Assembly: GCF_030652775.1 (NCBI RefSeq)
Contig: NZ_JAUSPS010000052.1
Coordinates: forward strand, 62,001-126,000
DNA length: 64,000 nucleotides
Direction: 5' to 3'
From: Acetobacterium sp.
Lineage (GTDB): Bacteria; Bacillota; Clostridia; Eubacteriales; Eubacteriaceae
Below, in pieces: positions 1 to 6,681 of this stretch. The position numbers and the translations under genes are program-made. Below the pieces are notes generated by a model. The model ran no database searches, was not told the DNA's origin, and worked only from the letters and a program-made list of their open reading frames with translations. Numbering within the stretch: the first letter of the stretch is position 1; each line of letters opens with the position of its first letter.

Positions 1-495
1 ATTTCCTACACATCCGGGATGAATGCTGACACCAGCAATTATATGTTTGGGAGCATTCTGGCCATGAGTGAAAGCGATGTCTTTCTCAGTGTCGGGGTTT
101 CGGTTGTAGTCATTCTGCTGTATGTGCTGTTTTACAACAAAATTTTTGCCGTCACTTTCGATGAAAGTTTTACCCGGGCAACCGGTACCAATGCCAGCCG
201 CTACAATACCCTGATTGCCCTTTTAACGGCGATGACCATCGTGGTGGGGATGCGGATGATGGGAGCGCTGTTGATTTCCAGTCTGATTATTTTTCCCGCC
301 CTGACGTCGATGCGATTGTTTAAAACCTTTAAACAGGTGGTTATCAGTTCGGCCATTTTATCGGTGATTTGTTTTGTGGCGGGAATTGTCGTATCCTTTA
401 TTTTCTCTTTTCCCACTGGAGCCAGTGTGGTGGTCATCAATCTGCTGACGTTTACCCTTTTTTCAACGATCAGCCTGTTCAAGAAAAAAATATAG
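1..495 (+). CDS. Metal (Zn/Mn) ABC transporter permease, C-terminal part
   Basis: This is the end of a membrane permease of the ABC-3 (ZnuB/MntB/TroB) family, which forms the channel of a zinc or manganese uptake transporter. The reading frame is open from base 1, so the start lies outside the window and the ATG at 19 is internal. At least four hydrophobic segments are visible, with the family-like stretches GMRMMGALLISSLIIFPA and SFPTGASVVVINL near the C-terminus. The next gene is an exporter-like DMT protein with a histidine-rich tail, which fits a metal-related neighbourhood. The metal itself cannot be told from this fragment. Confidence 0.85.
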   Translation: MSYTSGMNADTSNYMFGSILAMSESDVFLSVGVSVVVILLYVLFYNKIFAVTFDESFTRATGTNASRYNTLIALLTAMTIVVGMRMMGALLISSLIIFPALTSMRLFKTFKQVVISSAILSVICFVAGIVVSFIFSFPTGASVVVINLLTFTLFSTISLFKKKI

Positions 496-563
496 AACCG
501 CTTAATCATATGGTAAAATAAGGTCAACAACAGCAAAATTCGAAACAGGAGGTTCAGTAATTC

Positions 564-1610
564 ATGAAGAAAAATACTGCGGTGGTGTATGCCATCTTGG
601 CTGCGCTACTTTTTGGAATTAATGCACCCTTCTCAAAGCTTTTGCTTGATCAAATTGATCCCTTGTTTCTGGCGGCACTATTATATCTGGGCGCAGGAAT
701 GGGCATGACAGTGCTGACGATTTTGAGTAAAAAGCATCGAAAAGACGTCAAAGAAGCCAGACTCACCAAAAAAGAAATGCCTTATGTGGTTTTAATGATT
801 TTACTGGATATCGCTGCACCGATTTTTCTATTAATGGGGATCAGCTTGACCAACTCCAGCACGGCCGCACTTTTAGGTAATTTTGAAATTGCTGCGACCT
901 CTGTGATTGCCATGATTTTTTTTAAAGAAGCCATTGGCAAACGGATGTGGATAGCCATTGGCTTTATTTCTCTCGCCAGTATCTTACTAACCATTAGCGA
1001 CACCTTGACAATAAATCTATCAATCGGTGCGGTTTTTGTGATGAGTTCCTGTGTTTGCTGGGGATTTGAGAATAACTGTACCCAGAATCTATCAATCAAA
1101 GATCCGGTGCAGGTGGTTATTCTTAAAGGTTTTGGATCAGGACTGGGTGCTTTGCTAATTGCCTTTATCTGGGGAGACCTGTCTGGCTCGCTGCTTTATA
1201 TTATTCTGGCCATGACCTTAGGCTTTGTTGCCTATGGCCTGAGTATTTTTTTCTATGTCAAAGCCCAGCGGGGACTGGGTGCCGCTCGAACCAGCGCCTA
1301 TTATGCAGCAGCGCCTTTTATGGGAGTTCTCATATCCTGGCTGGTATTGCAGGAACCCATCACCTTTTCATTTTTGATTGCGCTAGTAATTATGATTCTG
1401 GGAACCTGGCTGGCGCTATCTGAAAATCATGAACACGCCCATATTCATGATGAAGAGACCCACGAACATAGTCATAACCATGATGATGCACACCATCTCC
1501 ATGAGGATCATCCTTCAGTTAAAGGAGAACATTGTCATGAACATACCCATAAAAATACGGCCCACAGCCATTGTCATCTGCCAGATGTTCATCATCGGCA
1601 TATGCATTGA
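564..1610 (+). CDS. EamA/DMT-family transporter with histidine-rich C-terminal tail
   Basis: A 348-residue protein with about ten hydrophobic segments and two EamA repeats, the architecture of drug/metabolite transporters. The start is supported by AGGAGG at 547-552. The last 60 or so residues, after LALSENHEHAH, are dominated by His with Asp and Glu and contain more than twenty histidines plus Cys in HCHEH and HSHCH. Such a tail is not part of the usual EamA fold and probably binds Zn, Ni or Co in the cytosol. Its position after a metal ABC permease supports a role in metal handling, but the substrate is unknown. Confidence 0.8.
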   Translation: MKKNTAVVYAILAALLFGINAPFSKLLLDQIDPLFLAALLYLGAGMGMTVLTILSKKHRKDVKEARLTKKEMPYVVLMILLDIAAPIFLLMGISLTNSSTAALLGNFEIAATSVIAMIFFKEAIGKRMWIAIGFISLASILLTISDTLTINLSIGAVFVMSSCVCWGFENNCTQNLSIKDPVQVVILKGFGSGLGALLIAFIWGDLSGSLLYIILAMTLGFVAYGLSIFFYVKAQRGLGAARTSAYYAAAPFMGVLISWLVLQEPITFSFLIALVIMILGTWLALSENHEHAHIHDEETHEHSHNHDDAHHLHEDHPSVKGEHCHEHTHKNTAHSHCHLPDVHHRHMH

Positions 1611-1642
1611 GACTTTGGGCGATTGTTGCGGTTTATAAAAAC

Positions 1643-1689
1643 GAACTTAGTTCGCACTGATAATAATAGTGTGACTAAGTTCTTTTTTT
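1643..1689 (+). terminator. Rho-independent terminator after the DMT transporter
   Basis: Perfect 9-bp arms GAACTTAGT (1643-1651) and ACTAAGTTC (1674-1682), with extra CACT/AGTG pairing in the loop, are followed by seven T. Confidence 0.9.
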
Positions 1690-1719
1690 GTAAACAGCCA
1701 TCAATATAAAAGAATGGGA

Positions 1720-1941
1720 TTATACAACCTGAAAATAAGGTTTGATTTCAAAAGGGATTAACTTTAAAATACGCTTGCTTTCTTCGATAATATCATCAAT
1801 TCTATTTTCCTCAATATGCATCAGGACAAAATGAATGCTGGTCAGGTAATCCAGACATTCTTCTAAGAAATAGTCAAACCCACCATTTGCGTAGGCTAAT
1901 TTCACCGATAATGAGAAAGCCATGGCAGACCGGGCAATCAT
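1720..1941 (-). CDS. Small uncharacterised ORF, possibly a gene remnant
   Basis: A 73-codon frame rich in helix-forming residues (for example YFLEECLDYL and IIEESKRILKL). I do not recognise the family. The frame stays open about 36 codons upstream of this ATG without another ATG, and no Shine-Dalgarno sequence precedes the ATG at 1941. It may therefore be the 3' remnant of a longer gene rather than an expressed protein. It lies alone between a terminator and a divergent regulated promoter. Confidence 0.3.
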   Translation of the reverse strand: MIARSAMAFSLSVKLAYANGGFDYFLEECLDYLTSIHFVLMHIEENRIDDIIEESKRILKLIPFEIKPYFQVV

Positions 1942-2052
1942 TGATATTTCATTAGAACACCGTTTCAGTTTGAAGCCATATCGGCGATCATGAATTTTAT
2001 ATAGATGATCATCTCGATATCAAGGCAAAACAGACGATCTGAAGCAAAAAAA

Positions 2053-2068
2053 ATTTTACCGGTAAAAT
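2053..2068. promoter_or_regulatory. Upstream operator (16-bp palindrome)
   Basis: ATTTTACCGGTAAAAT is a perfect 16-bp palindrome ending five bases before the -35 box. A central CG in an even palindrome is typical of LacI-family operators. The same core recurs at 2111-2122. Confidence 0.65.
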
Positions 2069-2073
2069 TCCTG

Positions 2074-2102
2074 TTGACAATTCGTAAAAATAGGACTATA
2101 CT
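2074..2102 (+). promoter_or_regulatory. Promoter of the methyltransferase operon
   Basis: A perfect -35 TTGACA (2074-2079) and a -10 TATACT (2097-2102) are separated by 17 bp. It reads towards the gene at 2321 and leaves a leader of roughly 210 nt. Confidence 0.8.
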
Positions 2103-2110
2103 GCAATTAC

Positions 2111-2122
2111 TTTACCGGTAAA
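2111..2122. promoter_or_regulatory. Downstream operator (12-bp palindrome)
   Basis: TTTACCGGTAAA repeats the core of the operator at 2053-2068. The centres are 56 bp apart, with the promoter between them, so this copy lies at or just after the transcription start. The regulator is not encoded nearby. Confidence 0.65.
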
Positions 2123-2124
2123 AT

Positions 2125-2320
2125 GCTTAATCGGTTCAGGATACCTAGTCCTGGTAAGAATGCTGGCTTTTTATGAATCCAGTTGGCAAACGATAGCAGC
2201 GTTGCCAGTTAATCAATGTAAACGATAATTACATCGCATGCTTGAGAATCGGTAAAACAAAAAGGGGCATTTAAATGAAAAATTGTTTCAAATATAGACA
2301 AAATCGAAAAGGAGAAAAGA
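2125..2320 (+). other. Structured 5' leader of the methyltransferase operon
   Basis: No coding capacity is visible. The leader can fold into small hairpins: CAGGA/TCCTG near 2139-2155, CTGG/CCAG near 2163-2182, and TGGCAAACG/CGTTGCCA near 2185-2210. I could not match it to a known riboswitch class. Confidence 0.35.
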
Positions 2321-3118
2321 ATGATTATTATTGGCGAAAAGATTAACGGTGCCATTCCCTCAACAGGGAAGGCCATTGCCGAAAAAGATGCAGAATTTAT
2401 CCGGAACCTGGCGATCAAACAGGCCGAGGCCGGGGCGAATTTCATTGACGTCTGTGCCTCAGTGGACGATGACATCGAACTGGAAACGATGAAATGGTTG
2501 ATTGATATTGTTCAGGATGCCACGGATGTTCCCATTGCAGTGGACAGTCCCAATGTTTATACCTGTATTGAATCGATGAAATATTGCAAAAAGCCGGGAT
2601 TATTCAACTCCGTATCACTGGAAGGCGGTAAGGTTGATATAGCTTTCAAAGTATTGGCCGATACCAAATGGGAATGTGTTGCTTTATTAAATAGTGACAA
2701 AGGAATCCCCAAAACCGCCAAAGACCGTCTGGACGTTTTCACCGATCTGATGGCAAAATGTAAAGAATACAAGATCGACCCCTCCCGTATGCACATTGAT
2801 CCCTTGATTGAAATGCTTTGTACCTCCGAAGATGGCGTTGCCATGGTATCGGAGGTAATCCGGGAAATCAAAAAGCAATATCCGAGTATCCATGTGACTG
2901 GTGCAGTCAGTAATATCTCATTTAACCTGCCAGCCCGCCGGATTGCCAATCAGGCCTTTGCTGTTTTAGCGATGAGTGCCGGCATGGACAGCTTCATTCT
3001 CGATCCGCTAAATAAGGACATGATGGGGATGTTGTTTGCCACTGAAGCGATGATGGGCGAAGACGAATACTGTATGGAATATATTGGCGCTTTCCGGGAA
3101 GGTATTTTTGTTAAATAA
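2321..3118 (+). CDS. Methyltetrahydrofolate:corrinoid methyltransferase (methyltransferase II)
   Basis: A 265-residue pterin-binding TIM-barrel protein of the MeTr/AcsE/MtvA type. It moves the methyl group from a methylated corrinoid protein to tetrahydrofolate, feeding the Wood-Ljungdahl pathway. Visible family features are the N-terminal IGEKING, the FIDVCAS segment, PIAVDSPN and VTGAVSNISFNLP. SD AAGGAG (2309-2314) fixes the start. It is the first gene of a three-gene set with a corrinoid protein and a URO-D-type methyltransferase, a complete MTII/CP/MTI module. Expression is probably substrate-induced through the two operators upstream. The exact methyl donor cannot be inferred. Confidence 0.9.
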   Translation: MIIIGEKINGAIPSTGKAIAEKDAEFIRNLAIKQAEAGANFIDVCASVDDDIELETMKWLIDIVQDATDVPIAVDSPNVYTCIESMKYCKKPGLFNSVSLEGGKVDIAFKVLADTKWECVALLNSDKGIPKTAKDRLDVFTDLMAKCKEYKIDPSRMHIDPLIEMLCTSEDGVAMVSEVIREIKKQYPSIHVTGAVSNISFNLPARRIANQAFAVLAMSAGMDSFILDPLNKDMMGMLFATEAMMGEDEYCMEYIGAFREGIFVK

Positions 3119-3150
3119 AAAGATTATGACAGACAAAAAAGTTAAAATAA

Positions 3151-3171
3151 AACCTGGTACTCACACAGGTT
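3151..3171 (+). other. Intercistronic hairpin
   Basis: AACCTG (3151-3156) pairs with CAGGTT (3166-3171) in the 109-nt gap before the corrinoid-protein gene. No T-run follows, so it is not a terminator. It may stabilise or process the mRNA. Confidence 0.4.
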
Positions 3172-3227
3172 CCGGGTGGATAAAATAAAGCTAAGTATTT
3201 TAAATATAAATCAAAGGAGAAATTAAA

Positions 3228-3857
3228 ATGTCAAAAATTGAAGATGTAAAAGTATTGGTAGAAACTGGGAAATCAAAAAAAGTAGCAGCAGCCGTTCAGG
3301 AAGCCCTGGATGCTGGCGACAAAGCCCAGGATATTCTGGATGCGATGATCGCTTCCATGGGAGTGGTTGGTGATAAATTCTCTGCCGGAGAAATCTTTGT
3401 GCCGGAAATGCTGATTGCGGCCAAAGCGATGTCAAAAGGGGTAGAAGTTTTAAAACCAGTGATGGCAGGGGATGGCTCCAGCTCACTGGGCACCTGTATC
3501 ATGGGAACCGTCGCAGGAGACCTTCATGATATCGGTAAAAACCTGGTGGTTATGATGCTGGAAAGCGCCGGATTTGATATGGTTGACCTGGGCGTTGACG
3601 TATCGGCAGACAAATTTGTGGATGCTGTAAAAGAAAATAATAATGTTGTCTTAGTCGCTTGTTCCGGTCTATTGACAACGACGATGCCGGCTTTAAAAGA
3701 AGCGGTTCAAACCATTAAAGCGGCCTACCCAGGTATGAAAGTTATTGTCGGCGGTGCTCCGGTTACTCAGGAATACGCCAATGAAATCGGCGCCGATGGT
3801 TATGCCCCAGACGCCGGAAGTTCAGCATCAAAAGCTAAAGAAATTATTTGCGCTTAA
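3228..3857 (+). CDS. Corrinoid (B12-binding) methyl-carrier protein
   Basis: A 209-residue cobalamin-binding protein of the MtaC/MtvC type. The N-terminal half is a helical cap domain and the C-terminal half a Rossmann-like B12 domain. The base-off/His-on motif DxHxxG is present as D98, H100 and G103 in DLHDIGKNLV, followed by SGLLTTTMPALKE and the GGAPV segment. It carries the methyl group between the two methyltransferases encoded on either side. SD AAGGAGA (3214-3220) supports the start. No corrinoid-reactivating ferredoxin-like protein is encoded nearby, so that function must come from elsewhere in the genome. Confidence 0.95.
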   Translation: MSKIEDVKVLVETGKSKKVAAAVQEALDAGDKAQDILDAMIASMGVVGDKFSAGEIFVPEMLIAAKAMSKGVEVLKPVMAGDGSSSLGTCIMGTVAGDLHDIGKNLVVMMLESAGFDMVDLGVDVSADKFVDAVKENNNVVLVACSGLLTTTMPALKEAVQTIKAAYPGMKVIVGGAPVTQEYANEIGADGYAPDAGSSASKAKEIICA

Positions 3858-3880
3858 TTCTAATAAAACTTAGAAATCCA

Positions 3881-3900
3881 CGGCAGTTTAGCAATTGCCG
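3881..3900 (+). other. Intercistronic hairpin
   Basis: CGGCA (3881-3885) and TGCCG (3896-3900) form a short stem between the corrinoid-protein gene and the next gene. No T-run follows. Confidence 0.35.
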
Positions 3901-3925
3901 AAATAAAACATACGAAGGAGAAACA

Positions 3926-4903
3926 ATGTTAACAATCAGAGAAAATTTACTGGAAACAATGAAGGGTGGCAATCCGGATCGTTTTGTCAAACAATATGAA
4001 TTTATTGATCTGATCATGGAAGTACCACTGGGTGTGGAATTCAACTATGGCCAGACTTGGAAAGATCACTGGGGCATTACCTGGCAATGGCCGGAAGGAC
4101 AACTGGGGATGTTCCCGGTTCATCATGATGGACTGGCAGTGATTCAAGATATTACCGAATGGAAAAAAACCGTTACGAAACCAGTCATCGAAACATCCGA
4201 TGAAGCCTGGGCACCAGCGCTGGCCCACGCCAATGCCGTTGACCGCAAGGAAAAGTTTGCCACCGTTTTCTATGCCCCTGGTATCTTCGAAATGACCCAT
4301 CATTTAATGGGAATGGAAAATGCCCTGATGGCTCTTTACGAAGAACCGGAAGCGATGCAGGAACTGATTGACTACCTGACCGAATATGAGTTGGAGTTTG
4401 CGGCTGTCATGGTTGATAAACTTCATCCCGAAGCGATCTTACATCATGATGACTGGGGTAGTCAGATTTCATCCTTTGTCTCACCTGATATGTTTGAAGA
4501 ATTTTTCCTGCCAGCGTATAAAAAAATATACAAATTCTATAAAGACAATGGCGTGGAACTGATTATTCACCATAGTGACTCGTACGCCGCCAATCTGGTA
4601 CCTTACATGATCGAAGCCGGAATTGATATCTGGCAAGGGGTTATGAACACTAATAATATTCCCGAACTGGTTGAAAAGTACGGCGAAAAGATCACCTTCA
4701 TGGGCGGTCTCCATAGCGGTACCGTGGATTATCCCAGTTGGGAAAAGGATGTGGTTAAAAAACAGGTGGAAGAAACCTGCAAAGCCAATGGCCACAAATA
4801 TTTCATTCCTTGTCAGACATCCGGTCTGCCAATTGAGAATTTTGAAGGTGTTATTGATTACATCGATGAGTGTATTGATGAAATGAGTAAGGAACTGTTT
4901 TAA
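3926..4903 (+). CDS. URO-D-family methyltransferase I (MtvB/MtaA-like)
   Basis: A 325-residue protein of the uroporphyrinogen-decarboxylase superfamily, the family of methyltransferase I enzymes such as vanillate O-demethylase MtvB. It would transfer a methyl group from a methylated substrate to the adjacent corrinoid protein. Candidate zinc-ligand regions are ELIIHHSDS in the second half and FIPCQTSG near the C-terminus. The frame is open further upstream, but GAAGGAG (3914-3920) places the start at ATG 3926. Because it belongs to the URO-D family rather than MttB, O-methylated (for example aromatic) substrates are favoured over quaternary amines. That is inference. Confidence 0.85.
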   Translation: MLTIRENLLETMKGGNPDRFVKQYEFIDLIMEVPLGVEFNYGQTWKDHWGITWQWPEGQLGMFPVHHDGLAVIQDITEWKKTVTKPVIETSDEAWAPALAHANAVDRKEKFATVFYAPGIFEMTHHLMGMENALMALYEEPEAMQELIDYLTEYELEFAAVMVDKLHPEAILHHDDWGSQISSFVSPDMFEEFFLPAYKKIYKFYKDNGVELIIHHSDSYAANLVPYMIEAGIDIWQGVMNTNNIPELVEKYGEKITFMGGLHSGTVDYPSWEKDVVKKQVEETCKANGHKYFIPCQTSGLPIENFEGVIDYIDECIDEMSKELF

Positions 4904-4941
4904 TAATCAGCAACGAGTTAAATTTAATTAAGTTTAGTTTA

Positions 4942-4987
4942 AAAACAAAAACCTGTATCGCAATCAAGCGACACAGGTTTTTGTTTT
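4942..4987. terminator. Bidirectional terminator between convergent operons
   Basis: AAAACAAAAACCTGT (4942-4956) and ACAGGTTTTTGTTTT (4973-4987) form a 15-bp stem with A- and T-runs on both sides and an inner TCGC/GCGA pair. The pdxT stop codon lies inside the loop, so the two converging operons share it. Confidence 0.9.
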
Positions 4988-5563
4988 TTGCGGGACTAAA
5001 TTTAAAAAGTACTGATGAACAGTGAGATCATCAGTCAGCTCTGGATGAAACGAGGTAACCACCATGTTTGCCTGTCTGGCAGCAACAATGTGATGATCAA
5101 CCCGGGCCAGAATTTCAACGTTGGCGCCAACCCTTTCGATATCGGGTGCCCGAATAAAAACCATCGGGATTTTTCCGCAAGCGCCAAATTCAGCCGCGGT
5201 CTGAAAGCTACCAAGCTGGCGGCCATAGGCGTTTCTTCGGGCCACCATATTCATCGTACCAAAATGAATGGTATCATCTTCGGAAATCTTGCCCGCCAGC
5301 AGAATCAGTCCGGCGCAGGTGCCCAGCACTGGAAGACCTGCTTCAATGAGGTCTTTCAGGGGTTCAAAGAGCGCCAGCTCCCGCAACAGCTTGCCCATGA
5401 CGGTGCTTTCCCCTCCGGGGAGAACCAGGCCGTCCAGAGAATGGTCGGTCAGATCCGATGGCTTTCTGATTTCGATGCAATGACTATCCAATTTTCGGAG
5501 CACTTTGATATGTTCCGCAAAGGCTCCCTGAATGGCCAGCACCCCAATTGTTTTCTTCATCAA
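4964..5563 (-). CDS. pdxT: Pyridoxal 5'-phosphate synthase glutaminase subunit PdxT
   Basis: A 199-residue class I glutamine amidotransferase that releases ammonia from glutamine for PdxS. The nucleophile is C83 in GTCAG, and the catalytic His-Glu pair is in SFHPEL near the C-terminus. LPGGEST is the typical oxyanion-hole region. It follows pdxS with a gap of a few bases and ends within a shared terminator. The product PLP is needed by the Lys/Arg-type decarboxylase and the carboxynorspermidine decarboxylase encoded later in this window. Confidence 0.97.
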   Translation of the reverse strand: MMKKTIGVLAIQGAFAEHIKVLRKLDSHCIEIRKPSDLTDHSLDGLVLPGGESTVMGKLLRELALFEPLKDLIEAGLPVLGTCAGLILLAGKISEDDTIHFGTMNMVARRNAYGRQLGSFQTAAEFGACGKIPMVFIRAPDIERVGANVEILARVDHHIVAARQANMVVTSFHPELTDDLTVHQYFLNLVPQKTKTCVA

Positions 5564-5571
5564 GTCCCCTT

Positions 5572-6444
5572 TTAAATGCCGCGTTGGGCCATCAACAGTT
5601 CAATTTCCTGCTCATTGATGCCCACCATGGCTTCACCCAAGTCTTCTGAGAGTTCGGCCAGCAGTTTGGCATCATTGTAATTGGTCACGGCTTTGACAAT
5701 GGCTTGGGCCCGTTTGGCCGGATTGCCGGATTTAAAAATGCCGGAGCCGACAAAAACCCCTTCAGCTCCCAACTGCATCATCAAGGCGGCATCGGCCGGG
5801 GTAGCGATTCCGCCGGCAGCAAAGTTCACCACCGGTAGTTTCCCAGTTTCATTCACCAACTGCACCAGCTCATAAGGTACCTGCAGATCCTTGGCCACCT
5901 GAAAAAGTTCGTCTTCTCTGGTGTTTTGAATCGTGCGGATCTGCTGGTTGATCAGGCGCATGTGGCGAACGGCCTGAACCACGTCACCGGTACCCGGTTC
6001 ACCCTTGGTGCGAATCATCGAGGCACCTTCGCTGATCCGTCGCAGAGCTTCGCCCAGATCTTTGGCGCCACAGACGAAGGGGACCGAAAAACCGGTTTTG
6101 TCGATGTGATAGGTATCGTCAGCTGGGGAGAGAACTTCACTCTCATCAATATAATCAATTTCGATGGCTTCCAGGATCTGGGCTTCGGCAAAGTGACCGA
6201 TCCGCACCTTGGCCATTACTGGAATCGAAACAGCGGCCTGAATACTCTTGATCATTTTGGGGTCACTCATCCGCGAAACCCCACCAGCCGATCGGATATC
6301 AGCCGGAATCCGTTCCAGTGCCATCACTGCGCAAGCGCCGGCTTCCTGGGCAATGCGGGCTTGCGCAGCCGTGGTAACATCCATAATTACCCCGCCTTTT
6401 AACATTTGGGCCAGGTTTTTGTTTAATTCATAGCGATTGTTCAT
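5572..6444 (-). CDS. pdxS: Pyridoxal 5'-phosphate synthase lyase subunit PdxS
   Basis: A 290-residue TIM-barrel protein that makes PLP from ribose 5-phosphate, glyceraldehyde 3-phosphate and ammonia. Family signatures include [27 protein letters not shown] with the catalytic lysine K79, and [16 protein letters not shown] lies just upstream on the minus strand. It is the first gene of a two-gene operon with pdxT. No PdxR/MocR regulator is adjacent. Confidence 0.98.
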   Translation of the reverse strand: MNNRYELNKNLAQMLKGGVIMDVTTAAQARIAQEAGACAVMALERIPADIRSAGGVSRMSDPKMIKSIQAAVSIPVMAKVRIGHFAEAQILEAIEIDYIDESEVLSPADDTYHIDKTGFSVPFVCGAKDLGEALRRISEGASMIRTKGEPGTGDVVQAVRHMRLINQQIRTIQNTREDELFQVAKDLQVPYELVQLVNETGKLPVVNFAAGGIATPADAALMMQLGAEGVFVGSGIFKSGNPAKRAQAIVKAVTNYNDAKLLAELSEDLGEAMVGINEQEIELLMAQRGI

Positions 6445-6681
6445 TTAAGTATCTCCTCGGTTTAAATTTAAATTTCTTTAACGTTGTTGGCCTTATTGTA
6501 ATACAGTTCTGATATTGCTGAAAGTATCAAAAAATATAAATATGATAGGATCAGAATGATAATATTGAAAATTGATTGGAAGGACAGAATAGTGGGTATA
6601 CTGAAAAAGAAAGAAGTTTTACTGTGAGCAAATTGCGAGAAAAATTAATTGCGAAAAAATAAGAAATGAAGAGGGTGATTG

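Noticed and set aside
4481-4795. Long minus-strand frame opposite the URO-D methyltransferase gene
   Set aside because: It is the antisense of a clearly coding gene, without an SD or recognisable protein features. The same reasoning applies to other antisense frames, such as 9867-10577.
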